A stretch of DNA of 34,893 bases from an uncultured Gammaproteobacteria bacterium. Its GTDB lineage: Bacteria; Pseudomonadota; Gammaproteobacteria; Steroidobacterales; XN24. The stretch covers positions 1 through 34,893 of the forward strand of contig CALDWW010000089.1 of assembly GCA_937924335.1 (NCBI GenBank), in the 5' to 3' direction. The position numbers and the translations under genes were made by a program. The notes under the pieces are model-generated. The model was given only the letters and a program-made list of their open reading frames with translations, was not told where the DNA came from and ran no database searches. Every line of letters starts with the position of its first letter. The stretch's first letter is position 1. Shown one piece after another: positions 1-7,601 of this stretch.

Positions 1-326
1 CGCTGGGATGGCTGCGGTCCGAGTACGCACCATCGAGGTAACGGGCGTTCCACTTGTCACGGTCAGACTGGCTGATACTGCAGCCTCCGGCTTTCAGGTC
101 ACGTTACAGCGTTGCAGACCTGACTCAGGTCTGTGGGTACTCGATTCTGCCTCGCAAGACGGGTCAGTCAACAGAGTATGGAGCAAGACACCCGCGGACT
201 GTCTGAAGGCGTGGTGGCCGGTGGCAGACCCGTCAGCGGAGCCGGCTGGAGACGCGGAGCGACCCCAGCGACGCGAGGGCAAGGGTTGCTTGCAGCCCGC
301 TTCAATCGAACCTCCGACACGGGCGC
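1..326. other. left-edge region with no recognised gene
   Basis: I find no convincing coding sequence here. The open frames are short, and the longest one on the plus strand runs on antisense to the NAD(P)-binding protein gene. Their translations are rich in Arg, Pro and Gly, as expected of chance frames in GC-rich DNA. The only clear structure is a 19-bp palindrome, listed separately. The segment may be the 3' intergenic flank of the NAD(P)-binding gene or a decayed gene; the sequence does not decide. Confidence 0.4.
115..133. repeat. 19-bp perfect palindrome
   Basis: Reads cagacctga-c-tcaggtctg, two 9-bp arms around one base. It could be an operator or part of a cruciform. The loop is too short and no T-run follows, so it is a poor terminator. 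It has no clear promoter context and its function is unknown. Confidence 0.4.
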
Positions 327-1196
327 TCAGTAGCCCGTGTCCGTACTTTCCAGCTCCTCCTTTCGGCGATTATTGTGCGCCTGGCGGCGCTCATACGCAT
401 CGCTGTAACGAAGAATGTTCCAGGTTCCGAGGCGGTCACCGTTGTCGAACTGAGGTCCCCGCGCTGAAACTTCGAACATCGCCTGTCCGATCTGTGTCGC
501 TCTCACCGCGGATTTCACCGGGGCAAAGAACCAGTAGAGCAGGTCCTGGCCGATATGCGCTTGCTCCTCGGTGGGTCCGATGTAATCCGGCCGGTAAGCG
601 ATCACCCGGAGATTTGATCCCTCGGCGAACTCGAACAGCGCCCTCTCGGCGCGAACCTTTTCCCGGGCCCACATCATGCGCGAGTCCGCCGAGATATCGC
701 TGGAGCTGATGTAGTGAAACGAAAGGTCGGCTGCGTTACTGACGCTGGTCCACTCCGCGACGAAGCGCATCGGGAAATCAACATGGATCATCCCGTATGT
801 CTTTTCGTCGACGCCGACAGAGCTCGTCCCGATAGCCCAGTAAACCGCATCGGCCTGGGCAATTTGCTCGCGAACGGCCGAGTATTCGAGATAATCCATG
901 TGCAATGTCATCTGCACTTTGCCCGAGGCGACACCTTCCGCGATACGTGGTGTTTCGCGACGTGTGATGACATGGATCTTCTTGATGTCCGGATTGGCCA
1001 GCGCAGCCTTCAATATGCCGTCGCCTGCGGTCCCGCTGGCGCCGAATATGGCGATCGTCTCGTTGCCAGCTGGGGATCCTTCGTAGGTTGCGACCGGGTC
1101 GTCATCCACGGCGAGTTTCACGGCCGCGGCCACATACAACACTGCAAACAAGACAAGCGGCGTAAGCAGAACTGTTCGAAGGCGGGGTAACTTCAT
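327..1196 (-). CDS. membrane-anchored NAD(P)-binding Rossmann-fold protein (atypical SDR / NmrA-like)
   Basis: The 289-residue product starts with a hydrophobic segment (residues about 8-28, a signal anchor or uncleaved signal peptide). A Rossmann fold begins near residue 48 with the dinucleotide-binding motif GASGTAGDG. Further motifs fit an atypical short-chain dehydrogenase or NAD(P)H-binding NmrA-like protein: a VITRRE segment after beta-2, YWAIGTSS near the cofactor, HYISSSD, and an Arg-rich AREKVRAE helix where SDRs carry the YxxxK helix. A clear catalytic Tyr-x3-Lys is not visible, so it may be a cofactor-binding or epimerase-like protein without classical dehydrogenase activity. The substrate is unknown. 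No strong ribosome site precedes the ATG. It lies downstream of tRNA-Phe on the same strand, but a likely terminator separates them. The fold is fairly certain, the role is not. Confidence 0.75.
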   Translation of the reverse strand: MKLPRLRTVLLTPLVLFAVLYVAAAVKLAVDDDPVATYEGSPAGNETIAIFGASGTAGDGILKAALANPDIKKIHVITRRETPRIAEGVASGKVQMTLHMDYLEYSAVREQIAQADAVYWAIGTSSVGVDEKTYGMIHVDFPMRFVAEWTSVSNAADLSFHYISSSDISADSRMMWAREKVRAERALFEFAEGSNLRVIAYRPDYIGPTEEQAHIGQDLLYWFFAPVKSAVRATQIGQAMFEVSARGPQFDNGDRLGTWNILRYSDAYERRQAHNNRRKEELESTDTGY

Positions 1197-1339
1197 GGGT
1201 GATCAATCGTAGCACCGCTGCCCGGCACCGTAGGCCACATCGGGACGTATCCAGCTGAATTTGTAAGCGGTTCTACGTTGCGCTCCAGGCTCCGTAAGAC
1301 GTTCGAGACGGTGCTCGTGCCGTAATCGAACGAATTCGC

Positions 1340-1366
1340 AAAAAGACGGCTGACGCGATGCCAGCC
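1340..1366 (-). terminator. likely intrinsic terminator of tRNA-Phe
   Basis: On the minus strand ATGGCTG pairs with CAGCCGT (seven pairs, one G-U) around a 9-base loop, followed by TCTTTTT. It begins 17 bases past the tRNA 3' end, as expected for a monocistronic tRNA unit. The stem is modest. Confidence 0.45.
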
Positions 1367-1382
1367 ATTTCATAGAGATAAG

Positions 1383-1458
<76 letters not shown>

Positions 1459-1475
1459 CCATGGGAAGGGGGCGT

Positions 1476-1505
1476 ATTTAATCCTCCGGGGCCGGTATCC
1501 GTCAA
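1476..1505 (-). promoter_or_regulatory. sigma70 promoter of tRNA-Phe
   Basis: On the minus strand a -35 TTGACG (1500-1505) and a -10 TTAAAT (1476-1481) are separated by 18 bases. The -10 lies 17 bases upstream of the tRNA 5' end. The C-rich stretch after the -10 resembles the GC-rich discriminator of stringently controlled stable-RNA promoters. An A-run lies further upstream. Confidence 0.65.
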
Positions 1506-1547
1506 GACTCGTTCCCGGCGTTTTTGTAAGCAGAGTCATCGTTTCGT

Positions 1548-1562
1548 TACCCTAGTAGGGTA
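1548..1562. promoter_or_regulatory. 15-bp palindrome in front of egtB (possible operator)
   Basis: TACCCTA-G-TAGGGTA is a perfect inverted repeat ending 18 bases before the preferred egtB start codon. The position, between the likely promoter and the ribosome site, is where a repressor or 5'-UTR regulator would bind. A short T-run follows, but a one-base loop makes a terminator implausible. The binding protein is unknown. Confidence 0.4.
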
Positions 1563-1580
1563 TTTTTCCGGCGGATGTCC

Positions 1581-2840
1581 ATGACTACCTTGCGCGCTAT
1601 CAGTACGCCGAGACCCTGTGACTCCGAGTCCCTGGGCGACTATTTCAAGCGGGTTCGGGATCGCTCCCTGGCCCTGTGCGAGTCGCTCGGGCCTGAAGAC
1701 ATGACGGTTCAGAGCATGCCGGACGCCAGCCCCACAAAGTGGCACCTGGCTCACGTGACCTGGTTCTTCGAGCAGTTCCTTCTCAAGCCGCTTGTGGCCG
1801 GCTACCGTCCGATCGACGATACCTACCATTACCTGTTCAATAGCTATTACTACACCGCCGGCGAAATGTACTCGCGGGCCAGGCGGGGATTGATCAGCAG
1901 GCCCACGGTCGAGGAGATCCTGACCTACCGCCGGCACGTGGACGTCCACATGGCGCGTCTGATCGCCGACGCCGACCCGGAGACGGCCTTCCTTGTCCGC
2001 CTGGGACTGAACCACGAGCAGCAGCACCAGGAGTTGATCCTCACCGATATCAAACACGTGTTGTCCCACAACCCCCTGTCGCCGGCGTATCGACCGGATG
2101 CTGCTTCCTGTGGCGGGGAAGCGGGTCCCCTGGCCTGGCACGGCTTCCCGGGAGGCGCGACAGAGATCGGCTTCGATGACGATGACTTCTGTTTCGACAA
2201 CGAGACCCCCAGACACCGAGTCTGGCTGCAGGACTTCGAGATTGCGTCACGGCCGGTGACCAACGGAGAGTTTCTGGAGTTTGTCCGCGACGGCGGCTAC
2301 CGGAATTCTGAACTCTGGCTTTCGGATGGCTGGGCCACCATCCGGTCCGAAGCGTGGACCAGGCCAATGTACTGGCTCGACGAGGAGCGGAACTTCACGC
2401 TGGCGGGCGACAAGCCGCTGGACTGGCACGCTCCGGTCGCCCATCTGAGCTACTACGAGGCGGACGCCTATGCCCGCTGGGCCGGGGCGCGACTGCCTTC
2501 CGAGGCCGAATGGGAGATCGCGGCCGGTACGGCGCCTGGCAACGGCAACTTCTTCGAGTCGGGCCTGCTGCATCCGGCGGCCACGCCAGGCGACGGTCCG
2601 CGACAGTTTTTCGGCGACGTCTGGGAATGGACTGCCAGCGCCTATGCGCCCTATCCCGGCTTCCGGCCGCTGGCCGGCTCGCTGGGCGAGTACAACGGCA
2701 AGTTCATGTGCAGCCAGATGGTTCTGCGTGGCGGCTCCTGCGCGACGCCCGCCGGTCACCTCCGCCCGACCTACCGTAATTTCTTCTATCCCGGGCAGCG
2801 CTGGCAGTTCACCGGCCTGCGGCTGGCCAGGGACGTCTGA
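1581..2840 (+). CDS. egtB: ergothioneine biosynthesis iron(II) sulfoxide synthase EgtB
   Basis: EgtB is a non-haem iron enzyme that uses O2 to join trimethylhistidine (hercynine) to the sulfur of gamma-glutamylcysteine or cysteine, forming the sulfoxide intermediate of ergothioneine. The N-terminal DinB-like half carries the expected iron ligands: a His in KWHLAH and two in NHEQQHQEL (about H60, H147 and H151 counted from an ATG at 1575). The C-terminal half is an FGE-sulfatase (formylglycine-generating-enzyme-like) domain ending with VLRGGSCATP and FTGLRLAR. Length (419 residues) is normal for the family. ATG 1581 is chosen because GGCGGA lies five bases upstream; an in-frame ATG at 1575 is the alternative. 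The stop overlaps the egtD start (TGATG), so the pair is translationally coupled. No egtA, egtC or egtE lies nearby. Confidence 0.95.
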   Translation: MTTLRAISTPRPCDSESLGDYFKRVRDRSLALCESLGPEDMTVQSMPDASPTKWHLAHVTWFFEQFLLKPLVAGYRPIDDTYHYLFNSYYYTAGEMYSRARRGLISRPTVEEILTYRRHVDVHMARLIADADPETAFLVRLGLNHEQQHQELILTDIKHVLSHNPLSPAYRPDAASCGGEAGPLAWHGFPGGATEIGFDDDDFCFDNETPRHRVWLQDFEIASRPVTNGEFLEFVRDGGYRNSELWLSDGWATIRSEAWTRPMYWLDEERNFTLAGDKPLDWHAPVAHLSYYEADAYARWAGARLPSEAEWEIAAGTAPGNGNFFESGLLHPAATPGDGPRQFFGDVWEWTASAYAPYPGFRPLAGSLGEYNGKFMCSQMVLRGGSCATPAGHLRPTYRNFFYPGQRWQFTGLRLARDV

Positions 2841-3823
2841 TGCCAGGCTCCTCGACCGCGAAGAGATCAGTCCGCCTTCTGGACCTGCACCCGCCTCACG
2901 GGGATTTCCGCAGCGAAGTGCTCGATGGACTCGGTGCCGAGGACAAGTGGCTGTCGGCCAAGTACTTCTATGACGAACGCGGCTCTCATCTGTTCGACGC
3001 CATCACGCATCTTCCCGAGTATTATCCGACCCGCACCGAGCTGGGCATCATGGACAGCTCTATGCCGGAGATCGCCGCCCGTGTCGGGCCACGCAGCTGC
3101 ATCATAGAATTCGGCTCGGGCTCAGGACTCAAGACCCGCAGACTACTCAACGGCCTGGACTCACCCGTCGCCTACGTCCCGGTCGAGATATCCCGGGATC
3201 ATCTGCTGTCCTCGGCACAGACCCTGGCCGACGAGTTCCAGGACCTGGAGGTGCTGCCGGTCTGCGCTGATTTCACGGCGCCCTTCGAGTTACCCAACCC
3301 GGCCAGTCAGGCGGAACGCAATGTCGTCTTCTTTCCGGGCTCGACGATCGGTAACTTCACCCACGAGTACGCGGCTGACCTGCTGGCGGTCATGCGGATA
3401 GAGGCCGGCCGGGGAGGCGGACTGGTCGTCGGCGTGGACCTGCGCAAGGACCGCGGGATCCTCGAACGCGCCTACAACGATGCTCGGGGCGTGACGGCGG
3501 ACTTCAATCTGAACCTGCTGCGGCGGATCAACAGGGAACTGGGTGGCAGTTTCGACCTCGATCGATTCCGCCACCGTGCGATCTGGAATGACGCCGACGG
3601 CAGGATCGAGATGTACCTGGACAGCCTCGCCGATCAGATCGTCACGGTTGCCGGCGAGCGCATCCGCTTCCGCGAGGGCGAAAGCATCCTCACCGAATAC
3701 TCACACAAGTATGAGCTACGCGAGTTCGCCGAACTGGCCAGCGGCAGCGGGCTTCGAGTGCTGCAGACCTGGACCGATCCGGACTCGCTCTTCAGCATCC
3801 AGTACCTGGAGTGCGTGGATTAG
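2840..3823 (+). CDS. egtD: L-histidine N-alpha-methyltransferase EgtD
   Basis: EgtD transfers three methyl groups from S-adenosylmethionine to the alpha-amino group of histidine, making hercynine, the substrate of EgtB. The 327-residue product matches the family over its whole length. Visible marks are the N-terminal KYFYDERGSHLFDAI and LPEYYPTRTE segments, the SAM-binding EFGSGSGLKTR (about residues 90-100), PVEISRDHL, and FFPGSTIGNF, which is typical of EgtD. The C-terminus has TEYSHKY, with the Glu and Ser positions used in histidine binding. It overlaps egtB by one base and is followed within 10 bases by a terminator, so egtBD forms a complete two-gene unit. Identification is secure. Confidence 0.96.
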   Translation: MPGSSTAKRSVRLLDLHPPHGDFRSEVLDGLGAEDKWLSAKYFYDERGSHLFDAITHLPEYYPTRTELGIMDSSMPEIAARVGPRSCIIEFGSGSGLKTRRLLNGLDSPVAYVPVEISRDHLLSSAQTLADEFQDLEVLPVCADFTAPFELPNPASQAERNVVFFPGSTIGNFTHEYAADLLAVMRIEAGRGGGLVVGVDLRKDRGILERAYNDARGVTADFNLNLLRRINRELGGSFDLDRFRHRAIWNDADGRIEMYLDSLADQIVTVAGERIRFREGESILTEYSHKYELREFAELASGSGLRVLQTWTDPDSLFSIQYLECVD

Positions 3824-3832
3824 TCCGGCCGC

Positions 3833-3855
3833 CGCGATCGATCAGTCGCGTTTTT
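3833..3855 (+). terminator. intrinsic terminator after egtBD
   Basis: CGCGA pairs with TCGCG around an 8-base loop and is followed directly by TTTTT. It starts 9 bases after the egtD stop. It overlaps the stop codon of the convergent miniprotein gene, so the two units are tightly packed tail to tail. Confidence 0.55.
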
Positions 3856-4000
3856 CCCCACCGGACCCGCCTTTCGAATGCGGCTTGCTCTTCTCGTCGT
3901 CCGGACCCTTGTAGTCACCCAGGGAGCTCTTCAGTGGGCAGACCGAGAACGCGGGGCATTTCTTACAGCCGGCTGCTAATGCGATTGGGCAAAGTGTCAT
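3842..4000 (-). CDS. four-cysteine miniprotein, possible [4Fe-4S] protein
   Basis: The 52-residue product has four Cys in its first 21 residues in the pattern C4-x7-C12-x2-C15-x5-C21 (GCKKCPAFSVCPLK). This is almost the C-x6-C-x2-C-x5-C spacing of the MutY/EndoIII iron-sulfur loop, so a [4Fe-4S] or zinc site is plausible. After SLGDYKG, the tail is hydrophilic and rich in Lys, Gly, Ser and Asp, probably disordered. ATG 4000 is chosen because GGGGAG lies 7 bases upstream on the minus strand; an upstream ATG at 4063 lacks such a site and adds a poor leader. I believe similar short proteins occur in other gammaproteobacteria, but I know of no assigned function. It lies convergent to egtBD. Confidence 0.7.
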   Translation of the reverse strand: MTLCPIALAAGCKKCPAFSVCPLKSSLGDYKGPDDEKSKPHSKGGSGGEKRD

Positions 4001-4309
4001 TCCAGGTCTCCCCTTTTTTCTGACGATGACCGCAGCAACGTCGTGCGCGCTGTCGCGGAACAAGCTTCCACACTGCCGGCCAGCGGCAATGACCTCGCCA
4101 AGGCGTGCTGACCGATAGCCAGAAGCCTAGCAGACTCGGAAGTCCCGATCTGGCCAGAGTCCGGCAGCCGCCTCTGCTGAAGCTCGGTGTCAAAGCGGTT
4201 TCGACAGCAAGATCAGCCATTGCTCCACGAGCTCAAGGCCCGTCGGCCCTGCGTCAGCAGCAGGTACGCAGCGGGGTTTGCTGCCGGCTCCGCGCCGGCC
4301 GGTTGCCAG
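4001..4309. other. intergenic region, no gene seen
   Basis: About 310 bases lie between the haloacid dehalogenase stop and the miniprotein start, both on the minus strand. Frames here are short and unlike any family I recognise. Past the dehalogenase stop, a GCCGGC-N5-GCCGGC hairpin (minus strand) occurs without a T-run, a weak terminator candidate. No clear promoter for the miniprotein was identified. Confidence 0.4.
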
Positions 4310-5002
4310 TCACGCTTCGACGCCGGGTCGGTAACCGGCGATGCGCTCACTCAAGCCACGGAGACTCTCGACGGTGATCGTTGGCTCCACTCCCCATGGG
4401 TCGAATATCGCCTCCGGGGAGCGCCTGACCCAGGCGGCTCTCATGCCCGCTGAGATCGCTCCGATCACGTCGAACGGGTTGCTCGACACCAGCCAGGCGC
4501 TGCTGCCGGTCGCGCCTGATTGCCTCAGAAAGTGGCTGTATACGGCAGGGTTCGGCTTGAACGATCTGAGGTCGTCAGTACTTACGACGCCAATGAAAGA
4601 GTCTCTTACCCCGGCCGCAGACAGTAACGCCTCGACAGCATCGGCGCTGCCGTTGGAGAACGCGTACAGACGATAGTCACTGGCCTCGAGTTGAGCCAGT
4701 CCGTCGGCCACGTCGTCGAAGGCCGGGAGAACGCGGTAGACGCCCAGCAGATCCTCTTTCTGTCCTTCGGTCAGAGGGGCCCTGTGGTAGCTGCAGGTGT
4801 AGTCAAGGGCATTGCTGGTACAGACGGCGAAGTTCTCGTAGTTCTGCATCAGCCCGCGCCGGAACGAATACTCCAGCTGCTTGTCCCGCCAGGTGCGGGA
4901 GAAATCACTGGCCTTATCCCCCACAAGCTGCTGCAGTCTTGTGACGACACCGTGGGTATCGATCAGCGTTCCATAGACATCAAATGCAAGCGTAACGGCC
5001 AC
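4310..5002 (-). CDS. L-2-haloacid dehalogenase (HAD type II)
   Basis: This HAD-superfamily hydrolase is predicted to replace the halogen of (S)-2-haloacids by hydroxyl, giving (R)-2-hydroxyacids; the natural substrate may differ. The class-II residues are all present: nucleophile Asp8 and Thr12 in FDVYGTLID, the Arg in WRDKQLEYSF, Ser-Asn in YAFSNGS, Lys and Tyr in FKPNPAVYSHF, and Ser, Asn and Asp in SSNPFDVIGA. The 230-residue length is typical. The start is a GTG at 5002 with GGAG six bases upstream. A longer frame reaching 5191 exists, but its extra N-terminus overlaps yggX and looks random. The gene follows yggX by 32 bases on the same strand and is probably the last gene of the asmA-mutY operon. 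Confidence 0.9.
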   Translation of the reverse strand: MAVTLAFDVYGTLIDTHGVVTRLQQLVGDKASDFSRTWRDKQLEYSFRRGLMQNYENFAVCTSNALDYTCSYHRAPLTEGQKEDLLGVYRVLPAFDDVADGLAQLEASDYRLYAFSNGSADAVEALLSAAGVRDSFIGVVSTDDLRSFKPNPAVYSHFLRQSGATGSSAWLVSSNPFDVIGAISAGMRAAWVRRSPEAIFDPWGVEPTITVESLRGLSERIAGYRPGVEA

Positions 5003-5034
5003 AGGGTTCTCCGAAGTCGGGGGCGGGTCTCCGA

Positions 5035-5304
5035 CTACTCTGTCTCGACGAAGCCCTCCGGCCGCGTGGAACCCTCGCCAAAGAAGAACTTCTCCATCTC
5101 TTCCTCGAGGAATTTCCTCGCCTTCGGCTCGATGGGCGTCAGCCGGTACTCGTTGATGAGCATGGTCTGGTGTGCCAGCCACTGCTGCCACGCCTGGCGC
5201 GAGACGTTGTCATAGATCCGCTTGCCCAGATCTCCCGGATAGGGCGCATAGTCGAGACCCTCAGCCTCAGTGCCCAGTAATACGCAGTTGACCATCCGGC
5301 CCAT
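5035..5304 (-). CDS. yggX: Fe(2+)-trafficking / oxidative damage protection protein YggX
   Basis: A small cytosolic protein linked in enterobacteria to iron handling and protection of iron-sulfur enzymes from oxidative damage. The 89-residue length and motifs match: a conserved Cys7 in the N-terminal VNCVLLG, the [18 protein letters not shown] block, [16 protein letters not shown], and the C-terminal [12 protein letters not shown]. The start at 5304 aligns with the family N-terminus (M-x-R-x-x-x-C) and has AGGAGAG upstream. The gene begins 38 bases inside the end of mutY, so translation is likely coupled. The mutY-yggX order is the usual one in gammaproteobacteria and fits a shared oxidative-damage role: MutY itself carries a [4Fe-4S] cluster. 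Confidence 0.96.
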   Translation of the reverse strand: MGRMVNCVLLGTEAEGLDYAPYPGDLGKRIYDNVSRQAWQQWLAHQTMLINEYRLTPIEPKARKFLEEEMEKFFFGEGSTRPEGFVETE

Positions 5305-6373
5305 CTTGCTCTCCTGAAATTGATTTGCCTGCCGCCACCTGCGTAAGCAGGCGCTCCACCACCGCGGCGATGCCGATCCGCGCGGGAGCCTCGGGGTTAT
5401 ACCAGAGCATTGTACCGGCCTCCATGATCGCCGCCGGCTCGCTGTCGAGCTGGACGATCCGCGGCGTAATCTGGAGTGTGAAGTGGGTAAACCCGTGGCT
5501 GACCTGCGCCAGGTCCTCGATGCGGGTCGGCAGCAGACCGAGGTTCTCGCGACACCAGCCGGACGCGGCTGCCTGTGCGGGCAGCTCCGGGAAGATCCAT
5601 AGCCCCGCCCACACTCCCGTCGCGGGCCTCCGCTGGAGCAGCATGCGGCCTCTGGGATCGCGCACGATCAGCATGACGACCGCACGCGAAGGGCGCTCGC
5701 GACGAGGCCGCGGCGCCGGCAGTTCTGCCTGGCGATCCTCGCGCCGGGCGATGCAATCCTCAGCCACCGGGCACTGCTGACAGAGCGGCCGGGATCGACG
5801 GCAGACCGTCGCGCCAAGATCCATGATGGCCTGGGTGTAGGCGGCGCATCGCTTCTCGGGCGTGAGGCGATCCGCGAGTTGCCAGAGGGATGTTGCGGTC
5901 GCCGACCGGCCCGGCCAGCCTTCGATGCCCGCATGTCGGCACAAGACCCGCTTGACGTTGCCATCGAGAATCGGCTGCCGCTCGTCCAGGGACAAGGCCA
6001 GGATCGCGCCGGCGGTCGAGCGACCGATGCCGGGCAGAGACATGAGTTCGTCCATCGTCTCCGGCATCCGGCCCGAGTGCGCCTCTCGCACGATCCGCGC
6101 CGCCTTATGCAGATTCCTGGCGCGTGCGTAGTACCCCAGGCCAGACCACAGATGGAGGACTTCGTCGATGTGCGCGTCGGCCAACCCTGACACGTCGGGG
6201 AAGCGAGTCATGAAGCGCTCGAAGTATGGGATGACGGTGGTCACCTGGGTCTGTTGCAGCATGATCTCGGAGACCCAGACACGATACGGGGTCGGCTGAT
6301 CCTGCCACGGCAGGTCATGGCGGCCGCAACGGGCAAACCATGCCAACAGGCGTTCGGCGAAACCGACGCTCAT
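5267..6373 (-). CDS. mutY: adenine DNA glycosylase MutY
   Basis: MutY removes adenine mispaired with 8-oxoguanine, starting base-excision repair that prevents G:C to T:A mutations. The 368-residue product has catalytic Glu36 in [10 protein letters not shown], the helix-hairpin-helix [12 protein letters not shown], catalytic Asp137 in [10 protein letters not shown], and the iron-sulfur loop C191-x6-C198-x2-C201-x5-C207. The C-terminal NUDIX-like domain that recognises 8-oxoG follows, with [12 protein letters not shown] near its end. Length is normal. The start codon overlaps the stop of the upstream START-like gene by four bases (ATGA), placing mutY inside the envelope-protein operon. The last 38 bases overlap yggX. 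Confidence 0.97.
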   Translation of the reverse strand: MSVGFAERLLAWFARCGRHDLPWQDQPTPYRVWVSEIMLQQTQVTTVIPYFERFMTRFPDVSGLADAHIDEVLHLWSGLGYYARARNLHKAARIVREAHSGRMPETMDELMSLPGIGRSTAGAILALSLDERQPILDGNVKRVLCRHAGIEGWPGRSATATSLWQLADRLTPEKRCAAYTQAIMDLGATVCRRSRPLCQQCPVAEDCIARREDRQAELPAPRPRRERPSRAVVMLIVRDPRGRMLLQRRPATGVWAGLWIFPELPAQAAASGWCRENLGLLPTRIEDLAQVSHGFTHFTLQITPRIVQLDSEPAAIMEAGTMLWYNPEAPARIGIAAVVERLLTQVAAGKSISGEQDGPDGQLRITGH

Positions 6374-6984
6374 GGCTCGAAGACCGGAGTGTCGGTGCTC
6401 GGGCGTTCCGTCACCCAGGGTTCTCCGCCACCGACTACTACCTTGCGCGCCAGCACTTCTACCCGCGCGATCATGTCGGTGGTGGTATTGCGGAGCGAAC
6501 GCGCCACCAGCGTATCCCCCATCATTGCCGGTACCCAGAAATCTGGCTCCATCTCGCTCTCGTAGTGCAGCAGCGTGCCGTCGCCGTCGGCGCTCAGTCG
6601 CCAGCGCACCCGGCCGGACTTCAGGTCGCTGCCTTCAGGCAGGACAACCGCGGACAATTCGTAGGGTGGGTGCTCCGTCACTCGCTCGATACGCCGGAGT
6701 GTCTTGCAAAAAATGGCGGCGACACAACCCTTGAGCTCGGTGAAGACTTCCGTGGTGCGGGCATCGATACGCCGGATGACGCGACTTTCGCGGACCCGCC
6801 GATGCAGTCTGTGGATACGGTCGTAATCAGTGATCACCGCAAAGACCGCCACCGGCGGGGCGTCCAGCCTGGCGTCGAGCCGCAGGTGATAGACACCCTC
6901 GTCGTGGCCGAGGCTGACGTTACTGACCTCCGCCGCCCACAACGGTCCCGTGACGAGCAGGCTGCACACAAGCATGAGTCGCAA
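6370..6984 (-). CDS. secreted START/SRPBCC-like protein (copy 2)
   Basis: The 204-residue product has a signal peptide (about residues 1-18, cleavage near LWAAE) and a START/SRPBCC-like domain, a helix-grip fold that encloses hydrophobic ligands. The core is LDAPPVAVFAVITDYDRI, followed by beta strands and a C-terminal amphipathic helix. It is a paralogue of the next gene upstream (7017-7601). Both share an N-terminal LxLxxDxxxDAP pattern, a KGC...FC cysteine pair that could form a periplasmic disulfide, GSDLKSG/RSDLHYG, and an FW[VI]P segment. It sits 32 bases after its paralogue, and its stop overlaps the mutY start by four bases. The ligand is unknown; the periplasmic location and AsmA neighbour suggest a lipid or other hydrophobic molecule. 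Confidence 0.85.
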   Translation of the reverse strand: MRLMLVCSLLVTGPLWAAEVSNVSLGHDEGVYHLRLDARLDAPPVAVFAVITDYDRIHRLHRRVRESRVIRRIDARTTEVFTELKGCVAAIFCKTLRRIERVTEHPPYELSAVVLPEGSDLKSGRVRWRLSADGDGTLLHYESEMEPDFWVPAMMGDTLVARSLRNTTTDMIARVEVLARKVVVGGGEPWVTERPSTDTPVFEP

Positions 6985-7016
6985 CGGTGCCGTGAGGCTG
7001 CCGGAGAGACCGCCGA

Positions 7017-7601
7017 TCAGGTCGCTTTGACGGCGATGTCTTCCGGGACAGGCCGCCCCGAAGCCAGCGCCTCCAGCCGCCGCGCGGCGCGCAGACCGCG
7101 ATAACGTAGCGCCGCCTTGATGATCAACGGTCCGATGACCGGCGGGATCCAGAACTGCGGCCGCATGTCGAGTTCGTAGGTCACCAGCGTGCCGCCTTCT
7201 GCAGGTGCCAGCAACCAGCTCGCCTGACCGTAGTGCAGATCGCTGCGCTCCGGGTCCACGATCGCCACGATCCGGCTGGGTGGTTCGACTTCCAGAAATT
7301 CGACAATCTCCACTTCGCGACAGAAGAACAGGACGCAGCCTTTCATATGGAGATAGACAACGCCGCGGCCGTCTTCGATCGGTTCTATGACACGGCCTTC
7401 AAGGAATACACTCGACAGGCGAGGGAATCCTTCGTAGTCCGTCAGGACCTCGAAAACGCCCTCCCCGGGCGCGTCGATGAACACATCCGCCAGTACCCGA
7501 TAGTCGTCGCCATCGCGTACCAGCTCCAGGCTGCGGAACTCCGCCGCGGACAGCGCTGCCGCCGGCAGCGCCAACAGCAATGCCGACACCAGCGTCCTCA
7601 A
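7017..7601 (-). CDS. secreted START/SRPBCC-like protein (copy 1)
   Basis: The 194-residue product begins with a signal peptide (about residues 1-20, ending LSAAE). It continues as a START/SRPBCC-like domain with DAPGEGVFEVLTDYEGFPRL, MKGCVLFFC, RSDLHYGQASW and FWIPPVIGPLI, the last probably the start of the long C-terminal helix lining the cavity. It is the closer neighbour of the AsmA-like gene, whose stop codon it overlaps by four bases, so translation is coupled. The duplication into two adjacent divergent copies suggests distinct ligands or a relay. I know no tested function for this pair. Placement in the periplasm comes from the signal peptide, and lipid binding is an inference from fold and context. 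Confidence 0.85.
   Translation of the reverse strand: MRTLVSALLLALPAAALSAAEFRSLELVRDGDDYRVLADVFIDAPGEGVFEVLTDYEGFPRLSSVFLEGRVIEPIEDGRGVVYLHMKGCVLFFCREVEIVEFLEVEPPSRIVAIVDPERSDLHYGQASWLLAPAEGGTLVTYELDMRPQFWIPPVIGPLIIKAALRYRGLRAARRLEALASGRPVPEDIAVKAT

Noticed and set aside
8..709. Plus-strand frame of 233 codons
   Set aside because: It runs antisense to the NAD(P)-binding protein gene for more than half its length and has Arg/Pro/Ser-rich content typical of chance frames in GC-rich DNA.
4270..4309. GC-rich hairpin after the haloacid dehalogenase gene as terminator
   Set aside because: GCCGGC-N5-GCCGGC can pair, but no T-run follows on the minus strand.
5003..5191. N-terminal extension of the haloacid dehalogenase frame
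   Set aside because: It overlaps yggX and does not resemble the family; the GTG at 5002 has a good ribosome site right before the FDVYGTLID motif.
7114..7130. FNR-like TTGATGATCAA
   Set aside because: The half-sites are one base apart instead of four, and it lies inside a coding region.
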